The notes beneath the pieces were generated by a model. The model searched no databases. It had not been told where the DNA came from and saw only the letters and a list, made by a program, of their open reading frames with translations. Shown piece by piece: positions 9,932 to 19,415 of a stretch of DNA of 64,000 bases. Source of the stretch: Bacteroidaceae bacterium (lineage in GTDB: Bacteria; Bacteroidota; Bacteroidia; Bacteroidales; Bacteroidaceae); contig JAFZZI010000001.1 in the NCBI GenBank assembly GCA_017615835.1, positions 50,933 to 114,932 of the forward strand, given 5' to 3'. Position numbers and translations under genes: made by a program. Within the stretch, counting starts at the first letter, position 1, and each line of letters starts with the position of its first letter.

Positions 9932-11404
9932 ATGTATTCGTTGATTGTCAGTGTATTGGCCTTGTTGTTGGGGTATTTCCTGTACGGCAGGCTCGTTGAG
10001 AAGATTTTCATGCCCGAACCCGAAAGAGTGACTCCGGCATTGGCTCACACGGACGGAATTGATTTCGTGCCGATGCCGACATGGAAGGTATTCATGATTC
10101 AGTTTCTGAACATTGCCGGAACGGGCCCGATATTTGGCGCGATAATGGGAGCAAAGTTTGGTCCTGCGTGCTATTTGTGGATAGTTTTCGGATGCATTTT
10201 TGCAGGTGCCGTACATGACTATCTGTCCGGAATGCTTTCAGTCAGAAGCGGAGGCAAATCACTTCCCAATCTTGTTGGGCATTTTTTGGGAAAAGTTGCA
10301 AGAAACGTCATGCTTCTGTTTACGGTATTGCTTTTGTTGCTGGTAGGTACTGTGTTCGTTTACAGTCCGGCGCTGATTTTGGGTGACATGACTGGAGATG
10401 GCAGTACTTCCTTCATTATGATATGGGTTGTTGTGATATTCATATATTACATCGTAGCCACACTTCTTCCTGTTGACAAACTGATTGGACGTCTGTACCC
10501 CATTTTTGCGTTTGCCTTGCTGTTCATGGCGATGGCTCTTATGGTGTGCCTTTTTGTCAAATGGCCTTCAATACCTGAGATATGGGATGGTCTTGGCAAT
10601 CGCGGCCCGTCTATTGGGATGAACGGTCAGAGCATATTCCCATGTCTGTTCATAACTGTCGCTTGTGGGGCAATCAGCGGCTTCCACTCCACTCAGAGTC
10701 CGATAATGGCCCGCTGTATCCGGAATGAAAAGTATGGAAGGCCCGTGTTCTACGGTTCCATGATAACGGAGGGTGTTGTAGCCTTGGTATGGGCGGCAGT
10801 ATCATCGTACTTCTTCTTTGACGGCGGTGCCGAGGCAGTGGGAAGCAACTTGTCCGCAAGTGCTCCGGTGGTTGTGACAAAAGTATCGGAGAACTGGCTG
10901 GGACTTGTCGGCGGGATTCTCGCCATTCTGGGCGTGGTTGCAGCGCCCATCACAAGCGGTGACACCGCTTTCCGCAGTCTGCGCCTGACTATTGCCGATT
11001 CTCTCAAGATAGACCAGAAGTCACGAAAGCACCGTCTTTACGTGGCTATTCCGATATTTGTGGTTGCCATAGGACTGCTCTATTTCAACATAAAGCATGA
11101 GGACGGCTTCAACCTGCTTTGGCGATACTTTGGCTGGGCAAACCAAACCCTTGCCACAATTGTCCTCTGGGCAGTCGCGACATATTTGGCCGCACGGCAA
11201 AAGGGACCCAGTTATCTGGTGGCTATGATTCCTGCAATGTTGATGACAGTCGTGGTTGTCAGTTATATATGCATGGAGAAAATCGGATTCAACCTTCCTT
11301 ATAAGCTCAGTGTCGCAATAGGCATCGTGCTGGCTGCGGCTTTTACTGCGTTGTTCTACCGCAGAAAGGCACTGCACCTTACAGATGCCAATATTGAAGG
11401 TTGA
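9932..11404 (+). CDS. cstA: CstA-family carbon starvation / peptide or pyruvate transporter
   Basis: 490 aa with about 12-14 hydrophobic segments. Diagnostic CstA sequence appears early: DFVPMPTWKVFMIQFLNI, GTGPIFGAIMGAKFGP, AGAVHDYLSGMLS. E. coli CstA is near 700 aa; the shorter form seen here is common in Bacteroidetes and Firmicutes and lacks some C-terminal segments. In E. coli the family imports peptides or pyruvate. The gene is flanked by the EF-G terminator and a convergent beta-barrel gene (6 bp between stops). Symbol given at family level. Confidence 0.85.
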   Translation: MYSLIVSVLALLLGYFLYGRLVEKIFMPEPERVTPALAHTDGIDFVPMPTWKVFMIQFLNIAGTGPIFGAIMGAKFGPACYLWIVFGCIFAGAVHDYLSGMLSVRSGGKSLPNLVGHFLGKVARNVMLLFTVLLLLLVGTVFVYSPALILGDMTGDGSTSFIMIWVVVIFIYYIVATLLPVDKLIGRLYPIFAFALLFMAMALMVCLFVKWPSIPEIWDGLGNRGPSIGMNGQSIFPCLFITVACGAISGFHSTQSPIMARCIRNEKYGRPVFYGSMITEGVVALVWAAVSSYFFFDGGAEAVGSNLSASAPVVVTKVSENWLGLVGGILAILGVVAAPITSGDTAFRSLRLTIADSLKIDQKSRKHRLYVAIPIFVVAIGLLYFNIKHEDGFNLLWRYFGWANQTLATIVLWAVATYLAARQKGPSYLVAMIPAMLMTVVVVSYICMEKIGFNLPYKLSVAIGIVLAAAFTALFYRRKALHLTDANIEG

Positions 11405-11410
11405 CCGGGC

Positions 11411-12049
11411 TTACTTGCCGGCCTGGAATTTGTAGCAGAATCCGAGGGTAATACCGGCGTTGTGCCCCTTGTCTGCATGCTCAACCCACACATTCGGATG
11501 AGTGGGATCGTCTATCGACCTGTAAGGTACACTGAATGTACGGTTGAGGGCAGCATATATTTTGATGTCCAGGCCTATGTGTTCGGTAATCATCATATTG
11601 TACTGGATTGCAAGACCGACATTGAATCTGTAGCAATCGTCTGTCCCGTCTTCTGCAACTCCATCTGTCGTTTTTTTCGATGACAGCAGGTAGGCAAATT
11701 CCGGTCCCATCATTATTGTCGATCTTTTTGATGCCTTCCAGCCGAAGAAAACCGGTAGCTGAAGGTAATAGAGTTCGCGACGGTATTTGCCGTCCTGATA
11801 GCTTCGGTCATCATGTCCTTTGGTTATGAACAATAACTCAGTCTGCAGCGATATATCGTCAAACAGATAGCTGGCGGTGATACCGCCGTAAAAGCCGGGG
11901 TGAGGCATGACTCTTTCATATCCTTTAAGCTGTGTACCAAGAATCCAGTGTGTTCCTGCCCCTAACTTTGCGCCAAGCTCAAGTTGTGCCTGGACATTAT
12001 TGACTGCAAACAGCATGACAACGGCGAATAATAAATGATTTGCTCTCAT
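11411..12049 (-). CDS. Outer-membrane beta-barrel protein (PorT-like)
   Basis: 212 aa; the signal peptide ends VNNVQAQ. The mature part alternates hydrophobic and polar residues in about eight amphipathic strands, opening with LELGAKLGAG and closing with AGITLGFCYKFQAGK, as in the outer_membrane_beta-barrel/PorT-like families. Function unknown. It is divergent from the GH31 gene with 84 bp between start codons, each carrying its own -7 element. Confidence 0.72.
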   Translation of the reverse strand: MRANHLLFAVVMLFAVNNVQAQLELGAKLGAGTHWILGTQLKGYERVMPHPGFYGGITASYLFDDISLQTELLFITKGHDDRSYQDGKYRRELYYLQLPVFFGWKASKRSTIMMGPEFAYLLSSKKTTDGVAEDGTDDCYRFNVGLAIQYNMMITEHIGLDIKIYAALNRTFSVPYRSIDDPTHPNVWVEHADKGHNAGITLGFCYKFQAGK

Positions 12050-12077
12050 TTCCTGATATTTGTGTTGTTAACGGCCA

Positions 12078-12085
12078 CAAAGTTA
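12078..12085 (-). promoter_or_regulatory. -7 element for beta-barrel gene
   Basis: TAACTTTG on the minus strand, 28 nt upstream of the start codon; one half of a divergent promoter pair. Confidence 0.5.
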
Positions 12086-12108
12086 TATGATTTCACCATT
12101 TTTTTTGA

Positions 12109-12116
12109 TATGTTTG
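12109..12116 (+). promoter_or_regulatory. -7 element for GH31 gene
   Basis: TATGTTTG, 17 nt upstream of the GH31 start codon. The implied leader is only about 12 nt. Confidence 0.5.
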
Positions 12117-12133
12117 CAAATAAAAACATATAG

Positions 12134-14446
12134 ATGGCAAAGAGATTCCTTCTTATGGTTGTCACCGCAATGACAACGTTGCTGGCTTCTTCACAGACAG
12201 ATGTCCAGTTGAAAGTGACCTATTATTCCCCAGATATTGTAAGGGTCGAGAAAACCGTTGGGGAGTTCCGTACAAAACCCAGCGTCAGCGTAATAATGAC
12301 TCCTGGCGAGGTCGGCAAGCCTCGTGTCAGGGTTTCTGTATCGAAGGACGGCCGCGTGACTTTTTCCGACAGCAAAGGAAAGGTTCTTCTGCGGGAGGGC
12401 GAAAGTTTTTTTGAGCCCATAAAGGACGGTATCGACAAAGGCTCCTGGAAAGCCGGACAGAGTTGGATTCTCGACAAGGATGAACCCATTTACGGACTGG
12501 GCTTCCTGCAGAACGGCAAAATGAGCCAGCGCGGAGAGAACCGTACCATGATTCAGTCCAATCTTGAGGATTTTGCAAATGTGTGGCAGTCTGTCAAAGG
12601 GTATGGGGTGTTTCTGGACAATTATTCTCCCACCGAATGGAGTGATGACGGCACTGTACTGACAATGAAGTCACAAGTGGCGGAAGAGGTGGATTACTAT
12701 TTTATTTATGGCGGAAATGCAGACGGTGTCGTGAAGGGTCTCCGTGAGCTTACCGGCCATGTTCCGATGATACCTCTCTGGACCTATGGCTTCCACCAGA
12801 GCCGTGAGCGTTACAAGAGCCAAAAGGAGTTGCTTGACGTGGTTAAAGGCTACCGTGATGCCGGTGTACCGCTTGACGGCATCATTCAGGACTGGCAGTA
12901 TTGGGGAAACAATTATCTGTGGAATGCAATGGAGTTCCTGAATGCTGATTTTCCCAATGCCAAGGCAATGGTTGACGAGACACACCGTATGAATGCCCAT
13001 ATGTCAATATCGATATGGCAGTCGTTCGGACCACAGACAAAGCCTTATGCACAGTTGAAGGAAAAAGGATTGTTGCTGGACTTCCTTACATGGCCGAACA
13101 GCGGGTTGGCAGAATACTGGCCTCCCAGAATGGACTATCCGTCGGGTGTGCTATGCTACGATGCCTACAGCAGCGAGGCACGCGATATTTACTGGAACAA
13201 TCTGACCCGTCTGTATGACCTTGGCATTGATGCCTGGTGGATGGATTCGACAGATCCTGACCATAACGAAAGACCAGGCGATTTTGACCAGCCTACAGCT
13301 ATGGGCTCGTTCCGTAGCGTGCGAAACCTCTATCCGCTTATGTGCGTCGAAGGTGTTTATGACCATCAGCGCGCTGTGAGCAGTGACAAGAGGGTCTTTA
13401 TATTGACCCGTTCGTATTTTACAGGTCAGCAGCGTACCGGTGCCAATACATGGAGTGGAGACGTCCAGTCTTCATGGGATGCGTTCAGAAAGCAGATTCC
13501 TCTTTGTCTGAACTATACACTGACCGGTGCACCATATGTAAATACCGACATCGGCGGCTTTTTCCCGAGCGGATACAACAGGCGCGGCGAGACGCAGAGC
13601 TGTTCCCGTAATCCCCTGTTTCAGGAGTTGTATGTAAGGTGGCTGCAGTTTGGCCTGTTCAACCCGATGATGCGCAGTCATGGCGAGTCTTCACGTCGTG
13701 AAATCTGGGAGTTCGGCAAAAGGGGTGAACCTGTGTATGACGCGATAGAGAAGACAATCAGACAGCGCTATGCACTTCTTCCATACATTTACAGTACTGC
13801 ATGGCAGGTTTCAAGTAATGACGACAGTTTCATGCGCGCCCTCGTGATGGATTTCCCGTCCGACCGCAAGGTGTGGGATCTCAACAACGAGTTCATGTTC
13901 GGCCGCTCGATTCTTGTGGCCCCTGTGACTCATGCCCTCTATACAGGTAATGAACGCCAGCAGTGGAGTGAAGAGAAACCCGACTGGACTGCCTCAAAGA
14001 GCGTTGATGTCTATCTTCCGGCCGGTTCCAAATGGTACGACATGCATACCAATTCTCTGTATAATGGTGGCAGGAACGTCACTGTAGATGCATCTCTTGA
14101 CGTGATTCCAACGTTTGTAAGAGCTGGTGGTATAATCCCTGTCGGTCCGGATGTCCAGTATTCCGGCGAGAAGCCTTGGGATGAGTTGGAAATAAGAGTT
14201 TATGGTGGGGCGGACGGCATTTTCACCCTGTACGAGGATGAAGGTGACAACTACAATTATGAGAACGGTGCCTATTCTACCATCGAGTTCAGACTGAAGG
14301 GTTCCAGACTTACAATCGGTAATCGCAACGGCTCATTCAAGGGTATGCCCGTTAACCGCAAGTTCAGCATTGTCTATTTCGACGGCAGGAATGAACGCAG
14401 GACCAATGTGGATTATGATGGTCACGCCAAGACTGTAAATCTGTGA
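12134..14446 (+). CDS. GH31 glycoside hydrolase (alpha-xylosidase or alpha-glucosidase)
   Basis: 770 aa with a signal peptide (ends LLASSQ). Standard GH31 order: N-terminal beta-sandwich (about 25-230), TIM barrel (about 240-590), C-terminal sandwich with a DUF5110-type end (YEDEGDNYNYENG). The nucleophile is D371 in WWMDSTDPD and the acid/base D443 in WSGD. GH31 enzymes release alpha-linked xylose or glucose; alpha-xylosidase is favoured by the neighbouring arabinoxylan enzymes but cannot be proved from motifs. Probably co-transcribed with the GH43 gene 59 nt downstream. Confidence 0.9.
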   Translation: MAKRFLLMVVTAMTTLLASSQTDVQLKVTYYSPDIVRVEKTVGEFRTKPSVSVIMTPGEVGKPRVRVSVSKDGRVTFSDSKGKVLLREGESFFEPIKDGIDKGSWKAGQSWILDKDEPIYGLGFLQNGKMSQRGENRTMIQSNLEDFANVWQSVKGYGVFLDNYSPTEWSDDGTVLTMKSQVAEEVDYYFIYGGNADGVVKGLRELTGHVPMIPLWTYGFHQSRERYKSQKELLDVVKGYRDAGVPLDGIIQDWQYWGNNYLWNAMEFLNADFPNAKAMVDETHRMNAHMSISIWQSFGPQTKPYAQLKEKGLLLDFLTWPNSGLAEYWPPRMDYPSGVLCYDAYSSEARDIYWNNLTRLYDLGIDAWWMDSTDPDHNERPGDFDQPTAMGSFRSVRNLYPLMCVEGVYDHQRAVSSDKRVFILTRSYFTGQQRTGANTWSGDVQSSWDAFRKQIPLCLNYTLTGAPYVNTDIGGFFPSGYNRRGETQSCSRNPLFQELYVRWLQFGLFNPMMRSHGESSRREIWEFGKRGEPVYDAIEKTIRQRYALLPYIYSTAWQVSSNDDSFMRALVMDFPSDRKVWDLNNEFMFGRSILVAPVTHALYTGNERQQWSEEKPDWTASKSVDVYLPAGSKWYDMHTNSLYNGGRNVTVDASLDVIPTFVRAGGIIPVGPDVQYSGEKPWDELEIRVYGGADGIFTLYEDEGDNYNYENGAYSTIEFRLKGSRLTIGNRNGSFKGMPVNRKFSIVYFDGRNERRTNVDYDGHAKTVNL

Positions 14447-14505
14447 TTATCAGTTTAAAGTGCAATATTTACGCATAATGTATAATTAACAACAATGACA
14501 AACAG

Positions 14506-16608
14506 ATGAAGAAGAGAACTTACAGGGGCTTGATTGCCTTTACGCTTTGTGCGGCAGCCTTGACAGGCGTTTCACAGCGTGCTGAAGCTGCGGACAACGG
14601 CGGTTCGGATGAGTATGTTTTCCATGGTGCAGGAAACCCATATCTCCCCCTTTGGGAGCATTTGCCCGATGGCGAGCCGCGTGTTTTTGAGGATCCTGAC
14701 AATCCAGGCAAATATCGTGCATACATCATAGGCTCACACGACGTCCGTTTCGGCAGCTACTGCGGTCCGGACATACACATGTGGTCTGCTCCTTTTGAGG
14801 ATCTTTCGCAGTGGAGGGATGAAGGACCGATCTTTACTTACAATATTCAGAATCAGTGGGATGTTATGTATGCTCCTGACCTGGTCGAGGTGAACTATGC
14901 CGACGGCAAGCGGAAATACATACTTTATCCACATAGCCGTGGCGCAAACCGTGAGCCTTTGGTTGCCATCGGTGATCGCCCGGACGGACCGTTCACGCCT
15001 TTGAATGCGTCAGAGGACGGTACTCGCACTCTTCCCGGCAGCTGCATAGGTTTCGACCCGTCCGTATTCATTGAGAAGGTTACCGACAAGAATGATCCTG
15101 ACTATAAGATAGGTTTCCGTGCATATGGTTACTGGGGCTTCCAGCACTCAACCGCTGCACAGCTTGATCAGAATACTATGTACTCTGTCCGCCCCGGAAC
15201 CGAGAGAATAGAGTTCTTCCTGCCGGCAAGTGCAAGTTATGGCAGGGTACGCGATCCGGAAGGGACCAAGTATCCCGCTCTTGCTGAGGGGCAGAATCCC
15301 GGGGAGTTCAATTTCTTCGAAGCATCGTCTATCCGTCAGGTCGGTAACAAGTACGTTATGATATTCTCAGGCTATTCCGGCCCCGACTATGGACTTGGCA
15401 GCACTAATTCAGCTTTGAGGTACTGCTATGCCGACTCGCCTCTAGGTCCTTGGCGCAGCGGAGGAGTTGCAGTCGATTCACGTGGCGTCGTACCGAGTGA
15501 GGACGGAAGTAAACTGATTACCACAAATTCGGCACACAATACTCATGGAAGTATTCAGCTTATCAATGACCAGTGGTATATTTTCTACCACCGTCCACCC
15601 CGCGGTTTTGGAAATGCCCGTCAGGCTATGGTGGCTCCCATTAAGATAGAATGGGACGAGAAACCTGTTTCGGAAGGTGGCAAGGTAGTGCTCCGCGGTT
15701 ACGATCCGTTTGCAGCTGATGGCGTATGGACGGCTAAGGCTAAGGACGGAACGGAGTACACTGGTGCCGAGGTTACATCTGAGGGCTTTTTCATTTACGG
15801 ACTCCCTCCATATCAGTACTATTCGGCAGGATATGCATGCTTCATGTCCGATCCCGGAATGATGCAGGATACTTGGGACAATTGGGATAACAATATGGAC
15901 TTGACAAGTGTGAAGAACGGTGCCATAATCGGTTTCAAGTACTTCGGTTTTGAAGGCCTCAAGAAAGCCAGCAAGGGAATCAAGCCTTTCGAGGGTACGA
16001 AGAAAGGAAACAAGACCAAGTTGAACCTCTTCCTGACCCCGCGGACAGACCAGGCCTTCAAGATAATTGTCATGATGGACGGTCCCTGGGCTAACGATAC
16101 TTGGAACGGCAAAAAAATAGGCGAACTGAGCGTTAATGCCGGATCCGCCAACGTGAGCACCAAGTTCCTTGTTGATGTGGCGCAGTCGGTTGAAGGACTG
16201 AAAGGTAAACATGCTATTTATCTGGTTGCCGAGGGGCCGGAAGGTGAACTGTTCGACCTCCACGGAATAGGCTTCAGTTCGCAGAAGGTTTCGTTGTCAC
16301 GTCACATTTCCCCGAAGGTGACCATTACTCTCAACGGTGAGGTGATGGCTCTGGAGGATACCCCCGTGCGCTCAACCAACCAGAACGGTTTTGTCAATGT
16401 CGAGAATTATGTCATAAACAAGACTGTCGCAGCAGGTGATGAGATTAAAGCATATGCCAGCAATCCTGAGGTTGCAATTGAGGTGGTAAGGTCTGCTGAC
16501 GCTCCGGCAAAGGTCATCTGTACATATCGCGGACAGCGCAAGATCTATAATTTTGATCCCAGCCTGATTCCTGCACCTCAGCCCAGACGGTTCGGCCGTC
16601 CCCAGTAA
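14506..16608 (+). CDS. GH43-family secreted glycosidase with C-terminal extra domains
   Basis: 700 aa with a signal peptide (MKKRTYRGLIAF...RAEA). Residues about 35-390 form the five-bladed propeller of GH43: EPRVFEDPDNPG, GSHD, WDVMYAPDLVEV, IGFDPSVF, and the likely catalytic Glu in FFEASSIRQV. Residues about 400-560 hold a CBM6-like beta-sandwich region (GAIIGFKYFGFEG; TLFL-type strands) and about 590-690 a further small domain. The C-terminus is Pro/Arg/Gln-rich (PAPQPRRFGRPQ). GH43 enzymes cleave arabinose or xylose linkages. A strong terminator follows. Confidence 0.85.
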   Translation: MKKRTYRGLIAFTLCAAALTGVSQRAEAADNGGSDEYVFHGAGNPYLPLWEHLPDGEPRVFEDPDNPGKYRAYIIGSHDVRFGSYCGPDIHMWSAPFEDLSQWRDEGPIFTYNIQNQWDVMYAPDLVEVNYADGKRKYILYPHSRGANREPLVAIGDRPDGPFTPLNASEDGTRTLPGSCIGFDPSVFIEKVTDKNDPDYKIGFRAYGYWGFQHSTAAQLDQNTMYSVRPGTERIEFFLPASASYGRVRDPEGTKYPALAEGQNPGEFNFFEASSIRQVGNKYVMIFSGYSGPDYGLGSTNSALRYCYADSPLGPWRSGGVAVDSRGVVPSEDGSKLITTNSAHNTHGSIQLINDQWYIFYHRPPRGFGNARQAMVAPIKIEWDEKPVSEGGKVVLRGYDPFAADGVWTAKAKDGTEYTGAEVTSEGFFIYGLPPYQYYSAGYACFMSDPGMMQDTWDNWDNNMDLTSVKNGAIIGFKYFGFEGLKKASKGIKPFEGTKKGNKTKLNLFLTPRTDQAFKIIVMMDGPWANDTWNGKKIGELSVNAGSANVSTKFLVDVAQSVEGLKGKHAIYLVAEGPEGELFDLHGIGFSSQKVSLSRHISPKVTITLNGEVMALEDTPVRSTNQNGFVNVENYVINKTVAAGDEIKAYASNPEVAIEVVRSADAPAKVICTYRGQRKIYNFDPSLIPAPQPRRFGRPQ

Positions 16609-16618
16609 TTGTATATGC

Positions 16619-16658
16619 CCTGTCCCGTTCTGAAACTCAGACGGGACAGAGCTTTTTG
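16619..16658 (+). terminator. Intrinsic terminator after GH43
   Basis: TGTCCCGT (16621-16628) pairs with ACGGGACA (16641-16648) and is followed by GAGCTTTTTG. It separates GH31-GH43 from the GH3 gene. Confidence 0.75.
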
Positions 16659-16688
16659 TTTTCAATGAAAGAAACAGAATAACCGGAT

Positions 16689-19277
16689 ATGACAGAGATC
16701 ATGAGGAAAACTTCTGTGGCGCTGCTTTTTTTGTTAGCGGTGCCTTTTTTCTTGTTCGCCCAGAAATACAGAGACTCTGACCTGAGTCCTGCAGAGAGGG
16801 CTGCCGATTTGGTCAGCCGTCTTACACTTGAACAGAAAGTGGCGTTGATGCAGAATTCTTCGCCGGCCATTCCTGAATTTGGAATAAAGGAGTATGACTG
16901 GTGGAATGAGGCATTACATGGGGTGGGGCGTGCAGGTTTGGCGACAGTATTTCCGCAGGCTGTGGGAATGGCTGCATCATTCAATGACTCTCTGCTGTTT
17001 GATGTCTTTACTGCAGTGTCGGATGAAGCCCGCGCGAAATCGGCTGTGTTTAGTGAGAATGGCGGTTTGAAGCGTTATCAGGGACTGACATTCTGGACTC
17101 CCAATGTCAACATCTTCCGTGATCCGAGATGGGGCCGCGGCCAGGAGACATACGGCGAAGATCCTTATCTGACAAGCCGTATGGGCGTATCTGTGGTCAA
17201 CGGCCTTCAGGGTCCTGCCGAATCGAAGTATGACAAGCTTCATGCCTGTGCAAAGCACTATGCGGTGCACAGCGGCCCAGAGTGGAACCGTCACAGTTTC
17301 AATGCCGAAAACATAGATCCACGCGATTTATGGGAAACATACCTTCCTGCTTTTAAGGCGCTTGTTCAGGAAGCGGGGGTGAAAGAGGTGATGTGTGCCT
17401 ATAATCGCTATGAAGGCGACCCTTGTTGTGGAAGCGACAAGCTTCTGCAGCAGATACTTCGCAAGGAGTGGGGGTTTGACGGCATTGTGCTGTCTGACTG
17501 CTGGGCCATTAACAACTTCTATACACCCGGGCAGCACTTTACCGAGCCAGATGCTCAGCATGCCTCGTCAAAGGCCGTTCTCAGCGGAACTGACCTTGAA
17601 TGCGGCAGTTCGTATGCCACTTTGGTCAAAGGCGTTGAAGAGGGACTTATTAAAGAGTCTGACATAGATGTCGCTGTCACCCGTCTGATGAAAGCCCGCT
17701 TCGAGTTGGGTGAAATGGATGACAATTCAGGCTGGAATGATATTCCCTATAGCGTGGTTGACAGCCGTGAACATCGCGCCCTTGCGCTCAAGATGGCACA
17801 GCAGAGTATGGTACTGCTCAGGAACAATGGAATATTGCCGCTCGCAGTTGACACTAAACTTGCTGTCATGGGACCTAACGCAAATGACTCAGTCATGCAG
17901 TGGGGTAACTACAACGGGACTCCAAGTCGCACGGTTACGATGCTGGAAGGGCTTGAGAGGAGATTTGGCAAACTTATCTATGAGCGGGGATGCGACCACG
18001 CAGCCAACACTTTTTCAATCCTAAGTCTGTTTGACCATTGCTCTGCGGGAAATACACAGGGTTTCGATGCAAAGTACTGGAACAACAGCCGCATGCAGGG
18101 TGAGCCTGATGTGCTTCGCCACAACGCGACTCCACTCCAGTTCACAACAGCCGGAGCTACGGTGTTTGCCCCTAACGTAAACCTGACCGACTTCAGTGCT
18201 GAATACTCGGCTGTATTCAAGGCATCTGAGGATGGCGATGTGGCTTTCTATTGTCAGTGCGACGGTAACGCCACTTTATATATTGACGGTCGTCCGGCAG
18301 GAATAGTAAGAGCCGGAGGGAAAGGTCAGAAGATATACACTCTGAAGGCTGTGGCTGGGAAGGAATATGCAATAAGGCTGACATACACCAGTCCGCTCAG
18401 TGGTGATGCCTCTCTCAGGTTCGATATGGGATATGAGGTTGAGATTAATCCTGAAAATTCAATCTCAAAACTTGGCGAAGCGCAGGTTGTGGTGTTTGCC
18501 GGAGGTATATCTCCCTCTCTTGAAGGTGAGGAAATGCCTGTCAGCATTGAAGGCTTCAAGGGTGGCGACCGCACGCTCATTGAGCTTCCGCAGGTTCAGG
18601 TTGACTTTGTAAAGGCTCTCAAGGACGCTGGCAAGAAGGTCGTGTTTGTAAACTTCTCGGGTTCAGCTATCGCCTTGACGGCAATTGAGGATTACTGCGA
18701 TGCCATACTTCAGGCATGGTATCCCGGTGAGGAGGGCGGCAATGCAATCGCTTCAGTCCTTTCCGGTGAATATAATCCGGCCGGCCGTCTCCCGGTCACA
18801 TTCTATGCATCAACTGACCAGCTTCCTGATTTTGAAGACTATTCGATGAAGAACCGTACTTACCGTTACTTTACGGGTGAGCCGGAGTTCGCATTTGGCT
18901 ACGGACTGAGCTATTCCGATTTTGTCTATGGCAAGTGTGTTGTCAGTTCAAAGTCGGTCAGCGCAGACGGTGGAAGCCTGACTCTTACCATCCCTGTACG
19001 GAACAGCAGCAAAAGGGCAGGAGACGAGGTCGTCCAGATATATGTCCGCCGTATTGGTGATACAGACGGCCCTTTGCGTGCGTTGCGCGCATTCAAGCGC
19101 GTGTCCATTCCAGAGGGAAAGCAGATAAAAGTCAGTTTTGAACTGCAGCCTGAGACATTCCAGTGGTTTGACCGGTCAACAGGAACCATGAGGGTAATAC
19201 CCGGTCAGTATGAAATACTGTACGGACCATCTTCAGACCTTTCATGCCTGAAGTCTCTGCCGGTCACTGTATATTGA
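16689..19277 (+). CDS. GH3 xylan beta-xylosidase-type enzyme with PA14 insert
   Basis: 862 aa with a signal peptide. An alternative start at 16701 (MRKTSVALLFLLAV) gives a cleaner signal sequence. The catalytic (alpha/beta)8 domain carries WWNEALHGVGRAG, FWTPNVNIFRDPRWGRGQET and the nucleophile D270 in VLSDCW, all typical of plant-like GH3 beta-xylosidases. A PA14 domain (about 455-590, CQCDGNATLYIDG) is inserted in the second alpha/beta domain, and a fibronectin III-like domain ends the protein. Probable role: release of xylose from xylo-oligosaccharides made by the GH10 enzyme and debranched by GH51 and GH43. Confidence 0.92.
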   Translation: MTEIMRKTSVALLFLLAVPFFLFAQKYRDSDLSPAERAADLVSRLTLEQKVALMQNSSPAIPEFGIKEYDWWNEALHGVGRAGLATVFPQAVGMAASFNDSLLFDVFTAVSDEARAKSAVFSENGGLKRYQGLTFWTPNVNIFRDPRWGRGQETYGEDPYLTSRMGVSVVNGLQGPAESKYDKLHACAKHYAVHSGPEWNRHSFNAENIDPRDLWETYLPAFKALVQEAGVKEVMCAYNRYEGDPCCGSDKLLQQILRKEWGFDGIVLSDCWAINNFYTPGQHFTEPDAQHASSKAVLSGTDLECGSSYATLVKGVEEGLIKESDIDVAVTRLMKARFELGEMDDNSGWNDIPYSVVDSREHRALALKMAQQSMVLLRNNGILPLAVDTKLAVMGPNANDSVMQWGNYNGTPSRTVTMLEGLERRFGKLIYERGCDHAANTFSILSLFDHCSAGNTQGFDAKYWNNSRMQGEPDVLRHNATPLQFTTAGATVFAPNVNLTDFSAEYSAVFKASEDGDVAFYCQCDGNATLYIDGRPAGIVRAGGKGQKIYTLKAVAGKEYAIRLTYTSPLSGDASLRFDMGYEVEINPENSISKLGEAQVVVFAGGISPSLEGEEMPVSIEGFKGGDRTLIELPQVQVDFVKALKDAGKKVVFVNFSGSAIALTAIEDYCDAILQAWYPGEEGGNAIASVLSGEYNPAGRLPVTFYASTDQLPDFEDYSMKNRTYRYFTGEPEFAFGYGLSYSDFVYGKCVVSSKSVSADGGSLTLTIPVRNSSKRAGDEVVQIYVRRIGDTDGPLRALRAFKRVSIPEGKQIKVSFELQPETFQWFDRSTGTMRVIPGQYEILYGPSSDLSCLKSLPVTVY

Positions 19278-19280
19278 ACA

Positions 19281-19343
19281 GGTATGGTACTCTGAAATTC
19301 CACGGGTCTGGTGTTGTTTTTTTTAGAGTACCATGCTGTTTTT
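19281..19343 (+). terminator. Long-stem terminator between GH3 and guaA
   Basis: ATGGTACTCT (19284-19293) pairs perfectly with AGAGTACCAT (19325-19334). The stem extends inward (GAAA with TTTT) and outward with wobble pairs to about 16-17 bp, then GCTGTTTTT. The loop is about 23 nt. Best read as the GH3 terminator. Confidence 0.7.
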
Positions 19344-19379
19344 CGGCTTGACTTGATATCTTTTATTGCGTTTGGTTTG

Positions 19380-19387
19380 TATTTTTG
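19380..19387 (+). promoter_or_regulatory. -7 element for guaA-like gene
   Basis: TATTTTTG, 28 nt upstream of the start codon. TTTG tetramers occur just before it (19371, 19376) but not at the usual 19-nt spacing. Confidence 0.5.
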
Positions 19388-19415
19388 CAACGTAAACTGA
19401 TTAAATATACTGACA

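Noticed and set aside
19284-19334. Long hairpin before guaA as a possible purine riboswitch
   Set aside because: It lies upstream of the guaA promoter element and is followed by a T-run, so it is better explained as the GH3 terminator.
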